Shown piece by piece: positions 19,226-28,570 of a stretch of DNA of 64,000 nucleotides. Both the position numbers and the translations under genes were made by a program. The stretch covers positions 1,124,146-1,188,145 of the forward strand of contig NZ_SWKR01000002.1 in NCBI RefSeq assembly GCF_005144715.1. Reading direction: 5' to 3'. Each line of letters starts with the position of its first letter. The first letter of the stretch is position 1. The DNA is from Sphingomonas baiyangensis (GTDB lineage Bacteria > Pseudomonadota > Alphaproteobacteria > Sphingomonadales > Sphingomonadaceae). A model generated the notes under the pieces. It saw nothing but the letters and a program-made list of their open reading frames with translations. It searched no databases and was not told the DNA's origin.

Positions 19226-20526
19226 TCCGCAGCCTCCTGCATTGGCGCCACACCGCCGCCCTGCTTCTCGCGGATGCGCCGCTCCATTTCGGGGCGGAAG
19301 TGGCGGATCAGGCCCTGGATCGGCCACGCGGCGGCGTCGCCAAGTGCGCAGATGGTGTGGCCTTCGACCTGCTTGGTTACCTGATGCAGCGTGTCGATCT
19401 CCGAGATGTCGGCGTCGCCGGTGCGCATCCGCTCCATCACGCGCCACATCCAGCCGGTGCCTTCGCGGCACGGCGTGCACTGGCCGCAGCTCTCATGCTT
19501 GTAAAAATAGCTGATGCGGCTGATCGCGCGGACGATGTCGGTCGACTTGTCCATGACGATAACGGCCGCGGTGCCGAGACCCGAGCCGACTTCCTTGAGG
19601 CCATCGAAATCCATCGGCGCGTCGATGATCTGGCTGGCCGGCACCAGCGGCACCGACGAACCGCCGGGGATGACGGCGAGCAGATTGTCCCAGCCGCCGC
19701 GAATGCCGCCGCAATGCTTCTCGATCAGCTCGCGGAACGGGATGCTCATCGCCTCCTCGACCACGCACGGCTTTTCAACATGGCCCGAAATCTGGAAGAG
19801 CTTGGTACCCTTGTTGTTCTCGCGCCCGAAGCTCGAGAACCATTCGGGCGAGCGCCGCAGGATGGTGGGCACGACGGCGATCGATTCGACGTTGTTCACC
19901 GTCGTCGGGCAGCCGTAGAGGCCCGCACCTGCCGGGAAAGGCGGCTTCAGACGCGGTTGGCCCTTCTTGCCCTCGAGGCTTTCGAGCATCGCCGTCTCTT
20001 CGCCACAGATATAGGCGCCGGCACCGCGATGCGCGAACACGTCGAAATCATAGCCCGATCCGCAGGCGTTCTTGCCGATCAGCCCCTTGGCATAGGCCTC
20101 GGCGATCGCGGCGAACAAAGTCTCGGCCTCGCGGATATATTCGCCGCGGATGTAGATATAGGCCGCGCGCGCCCGCATCGCGAAGCCGGCGATCAGCGCG
20201 CCTTCGATCAGCTTGTGCGGATCGTGGCGAATGATCTCGCGGTCCTTGCACGAGCCCGGCTCGGATTCATCGGCGTTGATGACCAGGAAATTGGGCCGCT
20301 CGGGCTTGGGTTCCTTGGGCATGAAGCCCCATTTGACGCCGGTGGGAAAGCCCGCCCCGCCACGCCCGCGCAGCCCCGATGCCTTGACGCGATCGATGAT
20401 CGCATCCTGGCCGATTTCCATCAGCTTCTTCGTCGCGTCCCAATCACCCCGACGCATCGCCGCGTCGAGGTTCCACGGCTGATAGCCATAGACGTTGGTG
20501 AAGATGCGGTCCTTGTCCGCAAGCAT
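19222..20526 (-). CDS. nuoF: NADH-quinone oxidoreductase subunit F
   Basis: 434 aa. Holds FMN, the NADH site and the N3 [4Fe-4S] cluster, so it is the electron entry point of complex I. Visible motifs: [15 protein letters not shown] (NADH/FMN glycine-rich loop), the acidic [11 protein letters not shown] region, and [13 protein letters not shown] plus a distal Cys for N3. The ATG at 20526 ([13 protein letters not shown]) is chosen over an upstream in-frame start because this is the family N-terminus. It follows the 56-aa membrane gene by 1 nt. Confidence 0.97.
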   Translation of the reverse strand: MLADKDRIFTNVYGYQPWNLDAAMRRGDWDATKKLMEIGQDAIIDRVKASGLRGRGGAGFPTGVKWGFMPKEPKPERPNFLVINADESEPGSCKDREIIRHDPHKLIEGALIAGFAMRARAAYIYIRGEYIREAETLFAAIAEAYAKGLIGKNACGSGYDFDVFAHRGAGAYICGEETAMLESLEGKKGQPRLKPPFPAGAGLYGCPTTVNNVESIAVVPTILRRSPEWFSSFGRENNKGTKLFQISGHVEKPCVVEEAMSIPFRELIEKHCGGIRGGWDNLLAVIPGGSSVPLVPASQIIDAPMDFDGLKEVGSGLGTAAVIVMDKSTDIVRAISRISYFYKHESCGQCTPCREGTGWMWRVMERMRTGDADISEIDTLHQVTKQVEGHTICALGDAAAWPIQGLIRHFRPEMERRIREKQGGGVAPMQEAAE

Positions 20527-20527
20527 C

Positions 20528-20698
20528 CTATCGACCCTTCCCGATCGCCTTTTCGGCGAAGAAATACACGGCAACCGCAATACCGACCGCGATCAGCACG
20601 CCCAGCAGCTTGATGGCGCCGATCAACAGTTCGAGCGCCAGCCAGAGCAGCAGCACGCCGACGACGACGGCGAGGATCAGCGATCCGATACCCTTCAC
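20528..20698 (-). CDS. 56-aa small membrane protein between nuoE and nuoF
   Basis: A short gene starting with GTG at 20698 in a GTGA overlap with the nuoE stop and ending in TAG 1 nt before the nuoF ATG. The product is almost entirely hydrophobic, with two helical stretches ([20 protein letters not shown] and [17 protein letters not shown]) and a basic C-terminus (EKAIGKGR). It looks like a hairpin membrane protein. It is not one of the 14 core Nuo subunits; an accessory or assembly role in complex I is suggested only by the coupling. Confidence 0.7.
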   Translation of the reverse strand: MKGIGSLILAVVVGVLLLWLALELLIGAIKLLGVLIAVGIAVAVYFFAEKAIGKGR

Positions 20699-21366
20699 GC
20701 CTGCCACTCGCCGCGATAGTCGTGATTGGCGTCGACCATCTCGCGCAGCGTCGTCGGGCCGCCTTCGGGCTCCGAGGTGTGCCGGCCGTTCTGCGGGCCC
20801 GCCTTGGGCGCCTCACCTCGCGCCAGCGCCTCGAGCAGCGCGACGGTGCGGTCGTAGTCGAGATCCTCGAAATTGTCGTCGTTGATCTGCACCATCGGCG
20901 CATTGGCACAGTTACCCATGCACTCGACCTCGGTGAGCGTGAACAGCCCGTCGGGCGTGGTGCGCCCCTTGGCCAGCCCCTGGTTCTTGCATGCCGCCAG
21001 CACATCGTCGCTACCGCGCAGCATGCACGGCGTCGTGCCGCAGACCTGCACATGATAACGCCCGACGGGTGCCAGATTGTACATGGTGTAGAAGGTCGCG
21101 ACCTCGAACACGCGGATATACGGCATGTCGAGATAGGCGGCGACATATTCGATGACGGGCACAGGGAGCCACCCCTGCGTCTGCGTGTCGGCGCCGACCT
21201 GGCGCTGCGCGAGATCGAGCAGCGGCAGCGTCGCGGATTGCTGGCGACCCGCGGGATAGCGCGCGATGATCTCGCGCGCCTTGGCCTCGTTCGCCTCGGT
21301 CCAGGCGAACGCGCCCCACCGTGCGCGCGTCTCGGCTTCGTCGGGAATGGGTGCAGCGTCGGCCAT
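20695..21366 (-). CDS. nuoE: NADH-quinone oxidoreductase subunit E
   Basis: 223 aa. Thioredoxin-like [2Fe-2S] subunit (cluster N1a) pairing with NuoF. The four ligands are in CGTTPCML and ECMGNC. The C-terminal 60 residues after the fold, rich in Gly, Pro and charged residues, extend beyond the minimal subunit, as in other alphaproteobacteria. ATG at 21366 shares one base with the nuoD stop. Confidence 0.96.
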   Translation of the reverse strand: MADAAPIPDEAETRARWGAFAWTEANEAKAREIIARYPAGRQQSATLPLLDLAQRQVGADTQTQGWLPVPVIEYVAAYLDMPYIRVFEVATFYTMYNLAPVGRYHVQVCGTTPCMLRGSDDVLAACKNQGLAKGRTTPDGLFTLTEVECMGNCANAPMVQINDDNFEDLDYDRTVALLEALARGEAPKAGPQNGRHTSEPEGGPTTLREMVDANHDYRGEWQA

Positions 21367-22601
21367 CAGCGGTCACACTCCCCGAACACGATATCCATCG
21401 CGCCCAGAATGGCGGTGGTGTCGGCGAGCATGTGCCCGCGGCTCATGAAGTCCATCGCCTGCAAATGGCTGAACGCGGTAGGCCTGATCTTGCAGCGATA
21501 GGGCTTGTTGCTGCCGTCGCTCACCAGATAGATGCCGAACTCGCCCTTGGGGCTTTCGGTCGCGACATAGACTTCGCCGGCGGGCACGTGGAAGCCCTCG
21601 GTGTAGAGCTTGAAATGGTGGATCAGCGCTTCCATCGAGCGCTTCATCTCGCCGCGCTTGGGCGGCACCACCTTGCGATCGAGGCTGGCGATCGGCCCTT
21701 CGGGCATGTCGGCCAGGCACTGCTTCATGATGCGTGCCGACTGCCAGACTTCCTCGACGCGGACCATGAACCGGTCGTAGCAATCGCCCTTGGTGCCTAC
21801 CGGCACGTCGAACTGGACGCGGTCATAGGCGTCGTAGGGCTGGCTCTTGCGCAGGTCCCACGGGATGCCCGCCGCGCGGATCATTGGGCCCGAAAAGCCC
21901 CAGCGGATCGCGTCCTCGCGGCTCACCACCGCGATATCGACGTTGCGCTGCTTGAAGATGCGGTTCTCGGCGACGAGGCTGATCGCGTCGCCGAACAGCT
22001 GCGGCAGCCGCGTATCGAGCCAGTCGGCGATGTCGGTCAGAAGCTTGAGCGGCACGTCCTGATGCACGCCGCCGGGACGCAGGTAGTTGTGGTGCATCCG
22101 CGCGCCCGACATGCGCTCGAAGAAGCCCAGGCAATCCTCGCGGATCTCGAACATCCACAGATTGGGCGTCATCGCGCCCACGTCCATCACATGGCTGCCG
22201 AGATTGAGCATGTGATTGCAGATGCGCGTCAGCTCGGCAAAGAAAACGCGCAGATATTGCGCGCGCAGCGGCACTTCGAGGTCAAGCAGCTTCTCGACCG
22301 CGAGCACGAAGCTGTGCTCCATGCAGAGCGGTGAGCAATAGTCGAGGCGGTCCATATAAGGGAGCGCCTGTGTGTAGGTCTTGTATTCGATCAACTTTTC
22401 GGTGCCGCGATGCAGCAGCCCGACATGCGGATCGATGCGTTCGATGATCTCGCCGTCGAGCTCCATCACCAGCCGCAGCACACCGTGCGCGGCGGGATGC
22501 TGCGGCCCGAAATTGATCGTGTAGTTCTGTATCTCGACATCGCCCTGCGCCGGATCGGCGGCATCGGTGCGGTCGGCCAGTTCGTCCAGATACTCGGCCA
22601 T
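21366..22601 (-). CDS. nuoD: NADH-quinone oxidoreductase subunit D
   Basis: 411 aa. 49-kDa subunit that forms the quinone-binding site with NuoB. The family signature [16 protein letters not shown] is at the N-terminus, followed by [12 protein letters not shown]; the C-terminus ends DIVFGECDR as usual. Start ATG at 22601, overlapping the TAA of nuoC (TAATG). The first 20 residues are a variable acidic tail. Confidence 0.97.
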   Translation of the reverse strand: MAEYLDELADRTDAADPAQGDVEIQNYTINFGPQHPAAHGVLRLVMELDGEIIERIDPHVGLLHRGTEKLIEYKTYTQALPYMDRLDYCSPLCMEHSFVLAVEKLLDLEVPLRAQYLRVFFAELTRICNHMLNLGSHVMDVGAMTPNLWMFEIREDCLGFFERMSGARMHHNYLRPGGVHQDVPLKLLTDIADWLDTRLPQLFGDAISLVAENRIFKQRNVDIAVVSREDAIRWGFSGPMIRAAGIPWDLRKSQPYDAYDRVQFDVPVGTKGDCYDRFMVRVEEVWQSARIMKQCLADMPEGPIASLDRKVVPPKRGEMKRSMEALIHHFKLYTEGFHVPAGEVYVATESPKGEFGIYLVSDGSNKPYRCKIRPTAFSHLQAMDFMSRGHMLADTTAILGAMDIVFGECDR

Positions 22602-23452
22602 TACTGCTTCTTCCCTTCCCCTGCATCGGGCGAGGGCACATCGGGATCGACCGGCTTGTCGGCCGGGCGGTTGCCCGGATCGGCCTTGCCGGCGCCCGTC
22701 TGCGCGGGGGATTCGGTGGTCTTGGGTTCGTCGCCTTCGGGCTCGACATCCTCGCTCGGCGGCGTCGGCGCCTTGGCGGCGTCCGCGGCGGTGATCGGCG
22801 AGGGTGCGCCCTTGGCCTGCGGCTGCGGCGGCGGCGCGGGCGCCTTCTCGTCGCCCGGCAGCACATATTGCGCGCCTTCCCACGGGCTCATGAAATCGAA
22901 GCTGCGGAAATCCTGCGCGAGCTGCACGGGCTCATAGACCACGCGCTTGGCCTCTTCCGAATAGCGCAGCTCGACAAAGCCCGTGAGCGGGAAGTCCTTG
23001 CGCTGCGGATGGCCGCGAAAGCCGTAGTCGGTGAGGATGCGGCGGAGGTCGGCATTGCCGTCGAACAGCACGCCATACATGTCGTACACTTCGCGCTCGA
23101 GCCAGCCGGCCACCGGCCAGATCGCCGTGACCGACGGGACGGGCGTATCCTCGTCGGTGGTCACGCGCACGCGCAGCCGGTTGTTCCGCGTCAGGCTGAG
23201 CAGGTGATAGCACACGTCGAACCGCTCGGGCCGCGCCGGATAGTCAACGCCGGCGATCTCCATCAGCTGCTGATATTCGAGGCCGGGCGTGTCCTTGAGT
23301 GCCAGCATCGCATCGATCAGCCCGTCGCGCGTGACGGTGAGCGTAACCTCGCCAACCTTGTCCTGCGCATCGAGCAACGAAGCGCCGAGCGCCGCCGTCG
23401 CCGCGTCGATCACGCCGTCGTTCACGGCATAGCGGGGAGCGGGCGCCCTCAC
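22601..23452 (-). CDS. nuoC: NADH-quinone oxidoreductase subunit C with long disordered tail
   Basis: 283 aa from GTG at 23452 (GTGA overlap with the nuoB stop). The 30-kDa subunit domain occupies residues 1 to about 199, with the signature [20 protein letters not shown] and a conserved [12 protein letters not shown]. The remaining 84 residues are Pro/Ala/Asp/Glu-rich low complexity and probably disordered. Typical alphaproteobacterial NuoC is about 200 residues, so the tail is an addition. It is in frame and ends just at nuoD. Confidence 0.95.
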   Translation of the reverse strand: MRAPAPRYAVNDGVIDAATAALGASLLDAQDKVGEVTLTVTRDGLIDAMLALKDTPGLEYQQLMEIAGVDYPARPERFDVCYHLLSLTRNNRLRVRVTTDEDTPVPSVTAIWPVAGWLEREVYDMYGVLFDGNADLRRILTDYGFRGHPQRKDFPLTGFVELRYSEEAKRVVYEPVQLAQDFRSFDFMSPWEGAQYVLPGDEKAPAPPPQPQAKGAPSPITAADAAKAPTPPSEDVEPEGDEPKTTESPAQTGAGKADPGNRPADKPVDPDVPSPDAGEGKKQ

Positions 23453-24027
23453 CTTTCGATCGTCCCGCTGCGGCGAATCTTCCGCTGCAACTGCATCACG
23501 CCATAGAGCAAAGCCTCGGCTGTGGGCGGGCAACCGGGCACATAGATGTCGACGGGCACGATGCGATCGCAGCCGCGCACTACCGAGTAGCTATAGTGAT
23601 AATAGCCGCCGCCATTGGCGCAGCTGCCCATCGAGATGACGTATTTGGGCTCGCTCATCTGGTCGTAGACGCGGCGGAGCGCCGGGGCCATCTTGTTGCA
23701 CAGCGTGCCAGCGACGATCATCACGTCGGACTGGCGCGGGGACGCGCGCGGCGCGGCGCCGAAACGCTCCATGTCGTAGCGCGGCATGTTGACGTGGATC
23801 ATCTCGACCGCGCAGCAGGCGAGGCCGAACGTCATCCACCACAGGCTGCCGGTGCGTGCCCACTGGAACAGGTCCTCGGTCGAAGTGACGAGGAAGCCCT
23901 TGTCGTCGAGTTCGCCGTTCAGATCGTTGAAGAAGCCCTGATCGGGTGGCGTCACCGCGGTGCCGCCATCGGCAAGCGCCACGGCGTTGCGCGACAGGCC
24001 CGACGCCGGATTATATTCTACTCCCAA
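23449..24027 (-). CDS. nuoB: NADH-quinone oxidoreductase subunit B
   Basis: 192 aa from TTG at 24027. The start is supported by AGGGAG 7 nt upstream and by overlap with the nuoA stop; no ATG lies near the conserved N-terminus. Carries [4Fe-4S] cluster N2, with ligands in [10 protein letters not shown], a later GSCANGGG and [14 protein letters not shown]. It passes electrons to quinone at the interface with NuoD and NuoH. Confidence 0.96.
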   Translation of the reverse strand: MGVEYNPASGLSRNAVALADGGTAVTPPDQGFFNDLNGELDDKGFLVTSTEDLFQWARTGSLWWMTFGLACCAVEMIHVNMPRYDMERFGAAPRASPRQSDVMIVAGTLCNKMAPALRRVYDQMSEPKYVISMGSCANGGGYYHYSYSVVRGCDRIVPVDIYVPGCPPTAEALLYGVMQLQRKIRRSGTIER

Positions 24028-24392
24028 TCGAGCGCTCCCTTCTTCCACGCATAGACAAGGCCGAGCGCCAGTTCGGCGATGAAGATCATCATCGAGATCC
24101 AGGCCACCCAGCCTAGATCGAACACGCTCACCGCCCAGGGATATAGGAACGCTGCTTCGAGATCGAAGATGATGAACAGGATCGCCACCAGATAGAAGCG
24201 CACGTCCACTTGCCTACGGCTGTCCTCGAACGCGGGGAAGCCGCATTCATATTCGGTGAGCTTCTCGGCCGAGGGCTTGTGCGCGCCGGTGAAGCGCGAC
24301 GCGACCATCGGCAGGAACACGAACGCCGACGAAAGGATCAGCGCCACGCCCAGGAACAAGAGGATCGGCAGATATTGCGACAGGTCGACCAA
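24018..24392 (-). CDS. nuoA: NADH-quinone oxidoreductase subunit A
   Basis: 124 aa, three membrane helices, first gene of the complex I operon. The loop after helix 1 has the conserved [21 protein letters not shown] signature, including the ECG quinone-loop cysteine, followed by an [13 protein letters not shown] helix. The start is an ATG at 24392. The 3' end overlaps nuoB by 10 nt. Confidence 0.96.
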   Translation of the reverse strand: MVDLSQYLPILLFLGVALILSSAFVFLPMVASRFTGAHKPSAEKLTEYECGFPAFEDSRRQVDVRFYLVAILFIIFDLEAAFLYPWAVSVFDLGWVAWISMMIFIAELALGLVYAWKKGALDWE

Positions 24393-24428
24393 GGGCCTTC
24401 TCGCGGTTGCGGTATGACGGATGCCGGG

Positions 24429-24458
24429 CTTCTAGGCCGATGGCCCTAGGCGGGCAAG
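24429..24458 (-). promoter_or_regulatory. Possible nuo operon promoter
   Basis: On the minus strand, CTTGCC (24453-24458) and TAGAAG (24429-24434) are separated by 18 nt and lie 37 nt upstream of nuoA. They are a fair but not strong match to alphaproteobacterial sigma-70 elements. The 116-nt gap after the phosphatase gene is the largest on this strand before nuo, which is why a promoter is expected here. Confidence 0.3.
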
Positions 24459-24508
24459 GCCGCGAGGCGTGAGAATGAATCGCAACTACCGGCAGGGCGC
24501 AAGGCGGG

Positions 24509-25315
24509 TCACGCGTTCCTTAGCGCGCCCGCCACCAGCTTGTGCAGCTTTGTATGCAACGCGTCGTTGGTGGCCAGCACCTGCTTGCGCTCGATCGCGT
24601 TGTCGGCGCCGCGATAATCAGTCACGAAGCCGCCGGCTTCCTTGACGATCAACCACCCCGCCGCGACGTCCCACGCGTTGAGGCCGCTTTCCCAGAAGCC
24701 GTCATAGCGCCCCGCCGCGACCCAGGCGAGGTCGAGTGCGGCCGATCCCATCCGGCGGATGCCCGCTACTTCGGGCGCAACCGCGCCGAAGATGCGCGTC
24801 CATTCGGCGAAATTGCCGTGGCCGAGGAACGGGATGCCGGTGGCAATCAGCGCCTCGTTGAGATCGCGCCGCGCCGATACGCGCAGCCGTTCGCTCGTCA
24901 GCCACGCGCCGCGGCCCTTCTCGGCCCAGAAGCTCTCGTCGGTGAGCGGCTGGTAGATGAGGCCGTGAGTGATGCCGCCGCGCGGATCGTCGACCGCGAT
25001 CGAGATAGCGAAATGCGGGATGCCGTGCAGGAAGTTCGAGGTGCCGTCCAGGGGATCGACGATCCAGCGCGGCTTGTCGGGATCACCTTCGATGACCCCG
25101 GCTTCCTCCATCACGAAACCCCAGTCGGGGCGCGCCTTCTTTAGCTCGTCGAACAGCGTGCGCTCGGCGCGCTGATCGGCCATCGAGACGAAATCGGCCG
25201 GCCCCTTGCGGCTGACCTGAAGGTGCTGGACCTCGTTGAAGTCACGCCGCAGCCGCGGCGCCGCCTTGCGCGCGGCGCGCTCCATGACGGTGATGAGGCC
25301 CGAATGCGAAACCAT
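24509..25315 (-). CDS. Inositol monophosphatase family protein (SuhB-like)
   Basis: 268 aa. Mg2+-dependent phosphatase of the FIG superfamily. Metal-site motifs are present: EEAG, WIVDPLDGTSNFLHG, and a C-terminal WDVAAGWLIVKEAGG. Likely substrate is myo-inositol 1-phosphate or a related sugar phosphate; members of the SuhB branch also bind ribosome-associated transcription complexes. The ATG at 25315 is preceded by GGGAGA. It lies 40 nt after efp, an arrangement common in sphingomonads. Confidence 0.85.
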   Translation of the reverse strand: MVSHSGLITVMERAARKAAPRLRRDFNEVQHLQVSRKGPADFVSMADQRAERTLFDELKKARPDWGFVMEEAGVIEGDPDKPRWIVDPLDGTSNFLHGIPHFAISIAVDDPRGGITHGLIYQPLTDESFWAEKGRGAWLTSERLRVSARRDLNEALIATGIPFLGHGNFAEWTRIFGAVAPEVAGIRRMGSAALDLAWVAAGRYDGFWESGLNAWDVAAGWLIVKEAGGFVTDYRGADNAIERKQVLATNDALHTKLHKLVAGALRNA

Positions 25316-25329
25316 GTCATTCTCCCTCC

Positions 25330-25346
25330 CCCCGGCCATGCCGGGG
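25330..25346. other. Stem-loop between efp and the phosphatase gene
   Basis: CCCCGGC-CAT-GCCGGGG forms a perfect 7-bp stem with a 3-nt loop in the 40-nt gap, immediately upstream of the ribosome site of the phosphatase gene. There is no U-tract on the transcribed strand. It may modulate translation or transcript stability. Confidence 0.4.
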
Positions 25347-25355
25347 AGAGCCGTT

Positions 25356-25919
25356 TCAGTCCGCGCGCTTCACGTAAGTGCGCTCGTACACATCGACGAC
25401 GATGCGCGTGCCCGCGCCGATATGCGGCGGCACCATCACGCGCACGCCGTTCTCGAGGATCGCGGGCTTGTAGCTCGACGAGGCGGTCTGCCCCTTCACC
25501 ACGGCGTCGGCCTCGACGATCTCGGCCTCGATCGTGTCGGGCAGCTGCACCGAGATGGGCTTCTCGTCGTGCAGTTCCATCACCACGTCCATGCCGTCCT
25601 GCAGGAAGTCGGCCGCATCGCCCAGCACACCCTTGTCGAGCGTGATCTGTTCGTAATTGTCCTTGTCCATGAAGGTCAGCGTGTCGCCCTCGGCGAACAG
25701 ATACTGGAAATCCTTGGTATCGAGCCGCACGCGCTCGACCGTCTCGGCCGAGCGGAAGCGGACATTGGTCTTGCGCCCGTCGATCAGGTTCTTCATCTCG
25801 ACCTGCATATAGGCGCCGCCCTTGCCGGGCTGGGTGTGCTGGATTTTCACCGCACGCCAGATGCCGCCTTCATATTCGATGATGTTGCCGGGACGAATGT
25901 CCACGCCGCTGATCTTCAT
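25356..25919 (-). CDS. efp: Elongation factor P
   Basis: 187 aa, three-domain EF-P that relieves ribosome stalling at polyproline stretches. The domain I loop reads TQPGKGGAY with lysine at residue 33, the position modified in many bacteria. No modification enzyme gene (epmA, epmB, earP) is visible here. Domains II/III ([13 protein letters not shown], then [14 protein letters not shown]) are complete. It lies 36 nt downstream of the M23 peptidase gene. Confidence 0.96.
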   Translation of the reverse strand: MKISGVDIRPGNIIEYEGGIWRAVKIQHTQPGKGGAYMQVEMKNLIDGRKTNVRFRSAETVERVRLDTKDFQYLFAEGDTLTFMDKDNYEQITLDKGVLGDAADFLQDGMDVVMELHDEKPISVQLPDTIEAEIVEADAVVKGQTASSSYKPAILENGVRVMVPPHIGAGTRIVVDVYERTYVKRAD

Positions 25920-25955
25920 GCGCCATACCTGTAAGAAAGAGCCGAGCGCGGGCCT

Positions 25956-26591
25956 TTAGCGTCCGGCGCCCGGCCCCGCAAGCAGCGGGGTGGGATCGAC
26001 GGCACGGCCCTGCCACCAGCGCTCGCCGGCTTGCATGACGTGCATGCCGAAATGCAGGTGCGGTGCATCGGGCGAGGCATTGCCCGTCGCGCCGACGAAG
26101 CCGATCGGCTGGCCCGCGCGGACACGCACACCCTCGGCAATGCCGGGCGCGTAGTCCGAGAGGTGCGCGTAGTAATAGCTCCAGCGCATGTCGGGCGAGC
26201 GGATGTAGAGCGCGATGCCGCCGCCGCCCTCGCTGAAATAGCGCTTCTCGACCACGCCCTCGGCTGCCGCCAGCACCGACGTACCCGCCGGCGCCATGAT
26301 GTCGGCACCGCGATGCACCCGCCCCTCGCCGCGCGGATCGCCCCATGACGACGCAATGTCCGCTCGCGAGACGCCCGCCACGGGCACCGCGAGCAGACCG
26401 CGACCCCAGGCGACGCGGCCGGGCGGCGGTGGCGCTATTCTATCGGGTATCGACGGCTCGGGCACGGTGTCGTGCGCAGCGCGGATTGGTGGGGTGATGG
26501 TGCTTCCTTCCCCGCCGAAGCGCAGCATCGAGGCGAACAGCAGCCCCGCCACCACGATCAGCAGCAGGATGCCCCACCCCAGCCGCGTCAT
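25956..26591 (-). CDS. Membrane-anchored M23 metallopeptidase
   Basis: 211 aa. One N-terminal membrane helix (residues 5-24), a Pro-rich linker, and a LytM/M23 domain with zinc ligands in HRGADIMAPAG and the HLHFG motif. It is predicted to face the periplasm and to cleave peptidoglycan cross-links, or to act as an amidase activator. It starts 4 nt after the L,D-transpeptidase gene, so the two cell-wall enzymes are probably co-expressed. Confidence 0.85.
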   Translation of the reverse strand: MTRLGWGILLLIVVAGLLFASMLRFGGEGSTITPPIRAAHDTVPEPSIPDRIAPPPPGRVAWGRGLLAVPVAGVSRADIASSWGDPRGEGRVHRGADIMAPAGTSVLAAAEGVVEKRYFSEGGGGIALYIRSPDMRWSYYYAHLSDYAPGIAEGVRVRAGQPIGFVGATGNASPDAPHLHFGMHVMQAGERWWQGRAVDPTPLLAGPGAGR

Positions 26592-26595
26592 GCGA

Positions 26596-27663
26596 TCATC
26601 GCTGGAAGATCGCCCGCGTGCCGGGCTTGACCATCAGCGCGAGCCGCGCGGCATCCCAGTTGGTCAGGCGAATGCAGCCGTTGCTCTCGGTCTTGCCGAT
26701 ATTCTGCGGCTCGGGCGTGCCGTGGATACCGTAATGCTCCTTCGACAGATCGAGCCAGACGACGCCGACAGGATTGTTCGGCCCCGGCGGCACCACGGCC
26801 TCCTCGGCGTCGGGCGCCGAACCGGCGATAAGATCGGGATCGTACGACCAGTCGGGATTGAACGCGGTACCCTTGATCGTCCATTCGCCGATCGGCAGCG
26901 GAAACTGGCTCGACCCCATCGTCGCGCCGAACTGCGCGACCAGCCGGTCTTCGGCGTCGTAGACCTTGAGCGCACCTTCCGACTCGTCGACGACGACACG
27001 ATCGGCGACGGGCTGGTTCGACCCGACGTTGAGATAAGCCACGGTGCTACGCCATGTCGCATCGTCGATCGCATAGTTGCGCTCGGTGGGCAGTGCGTTG
27101 GGGAACACGACCTCCTGCCCCACGCGCAGCGGCGTCTCGCGGCTGTTGAGCGTCACGAGCACCTGCGGGCTGGTGTGGAACATCTCGGCCAGCTTCTCGA
27201 GCGGCGAGCGATAGGGCACGCCCGGCAGCTTCGCCTGATCGGCATAGTCCTCGGGCGTGGGATTGAGGAACGGACCGCGCAACATGCCCTCGGTCAACGC
27301 GATCATCTTGATCGGCCGCCACGCGCGATAGGGATAGAGCGCGCGCAGCGTCGGCGCGTCGAGATCGCCCGTCACGCCAAGGCCGCGGCTGGTCTGGAAA
27401 CCACGCAGCGCGCGAGCGAAGCTTGGGCTATCGCGGCCGTCGAGCAGGCCGGGGCCGAAGCCGAGCTTGTCGAGAATGACCTGCGCGTGCAGCACCGCGG
27501 GGTCCATGCCGCCGGGCAGCGTCAGCATCTTCGACGATGCGGGCGCCGGCGCGGGCGAGGCGGCAGGTGTCTGCGCCGTGGCAGATGGCGCTTCGGCGAA
27601 CATCGCCCCCGCCGCCGCGACGGTGGCGAGCCCCGCCAGCCCCAAAATCGTTCGATAGCGCAT
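26596..27663 (-). CDS. L,D-transpeptidase (YkuD) with peptidoglycan-binding domain
   Basis: 355 aa. Signal peptide ending near residue 30 (SATAQ), then a PG_binding_1-like region (residues about 50-100), a LysM-like stretch around VLVTLNSRETPLRVGQEVVF, and a C-terminal YkuD domain. The catalytic box is HGTPEP followed by SNGCIRLTN with C330 as the nucleophile. It would form 3-3 peptidoglycan cross-links or attach proteins to the wall in the periplasm. ATG at 27663 gives the signal peptide; longer frames add no recognisable sequence. Confidence 0.9.
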   Translation of the reverse strand: MRYRTILGLAGLATVAAAGAMFAEAPSATAQTPAASPAPAPASSKMLTLPGGMDPAVLHAQVILDKLGFGPGLLDGRDSPSFARALRGFQTSRGLGVTGDLDAPTLRALYPYRAWRPIKMIALTEGMLRGPFLNPTPEDYADQAKLPGVPYRSPLEKLAEMFHTSPQVLVTLNSRETPLRVGQEVVFPNALPTERNYAIDDATWRSTVAYLNVGSNQPVADRVVVDESEGALKVYDAEDRLVAQFGATMGSSQFPLPIGEWTIKGTAFNPDWSYDPDLIAGSAPDAEEAVVPPGPNNPVGVVWLDLSKEHYGIHGTPEPQNIGKTESNGCIRLTNWDAARLALMVKPGTRAIFQR

Positions 27664-27748
27664 CAAAGCTTCCCCGGTTACGCGAACTACCGAAAAACAA
27701 CGCCGGACCAGCCGGTTGTTTCCGTTGCGTGACGGGAACGATGACGGC

Positions 27749-28432
27749 TCAGGCAAGCGCATCGGCGAAGGCGGTGACGGCGGCGGCCTCGTCGCCGCCC
27801 CAGACGGCGTGCGACACCGCGACGAAATCGGCACCCGCATCGGCAAGCGCCCGCGCATTGGCGGGCGTGATGCCGCCGATCGCCACGCAGGGAATCTCGA
27901 ACATCGTCGACCACCAGGAGAGGATCACCGGCTCGGGATGATGGCTGACCTTCTTCGTCGTGGTGGGAAAGAAGCTGCCGAACGCGACATAATCGGCGCC
28001 AGCCTCCCCCGCCTCCATCGCCAGATGGCGACTGTCGTGACAGGTCACGCCGATCTGCGCCTGCGGGCCGAGCACGGCGCGTGCCTCGCGCGGGTCGCCG
28101 TCTTCCTGCCCCAGATGCACGCCGTCGGCCCCAAGCCGCTTGGCGAGGCTGATCGAATCATTGACGAGGAACGCGACGTCGTGATCGGCGCAGATACGGC
28201 GCAGCGGCTCGCCCAGCGCGGCGGCGCGATGCTGGTCGATGTCCTTCACGCGCAGCTGGAACGCCGCGACCGGCCCCGCGCCCAGCGCGCGGCGCAGGCG
28301 ATCGGGAAAATCGCCGCCCACGTCGAGCGGCGATACCAGATAGAGCTGGCAGGGCGGCCGGCCCTCGTCGCGGCGGAAGCGCTCGGCGAAATCGGGATCG
28401 AGCGGGCCGAGCGGATCGTCATCGATATGCAT
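27749..28432 (-). CDS. thiE: Thiamine phosphate synthase
   Basis: 227 aa TIM-barrel enzyme that joins HMP-PP and HET-P to give thiamine phosphate. Motifs: FQLRVKD, VNDSISLAKRLGADGVHLGQED, GVTCHD and YVAFGSFFPTTTK, plus the VAIGGITP phosphate loop. The N-terminus is about 25 residues longer than minimal ThiE. No TPP riboswitch is evident in the 138-nt leader shared with the divergent telA operon. It is the first gene of the minus-strand group ending with the phosphatase gene. Confidence 0.92.
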   Translation of the reverse strand: MHIDDDPLGPLDPDFAERFRRDEGRPPCQLYLVSPLDVGGDFPDRLRRALGAGPVAAFQLRVKDIDQHRAAALGEPLRRICADHDVAFLVNDSISLAKRLGADGVHLGQEDGDPREARAVLGPQAQIGVTCHDSRHLAMEAGEAGADYVAFGSFFPTTTKKVSHHPEPVILSWWSTMFEIPCVAIGGITPANARALADAGADFVAVSHAVWGGDEAAAVTAFADALA

Positions 28433-28493
28433 CGCAGCGCCCTATGCGAACGACACCCCTTGTGGAAAGCCTGCTCGTCGGCAGAGTGCTGGT

Positions 28494-28515
28494 GTGTATT
28501 ATATCAACGATACAC
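28494..28515. promoter_or_regulatory. Palindromic operator upstream of telA
   Basis: GTGTATTA-TATCAA-CGATACAC, an 8-N6-8 palindrome with two mismatched central positions. It lies 55 nt before the telA ATG in the thiE/telA divergent region and overlaps plausible -10 sequences (TATTAT/TATATC). The same 22-bp layout with the same left half recurs at 51969-51990. Binding by a dimeric repressor, perhaps a GntR (YtrA-type) or PadR protein, is inference. Confidence 0.6.
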
Positions 28516-28570
28516 TTGAACGCTCGCGCGTTCCCGGCCATCTTCATCGATGCCGGTTCTGGAGGGATGA

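Noticed and set aside
28433..28570. TPP riboswitch in front of thiE
   Set aside because: The conserved CUGAGA and related TPP-aptamer core sequences were not seen in the 138-nt leader on the thiE side.
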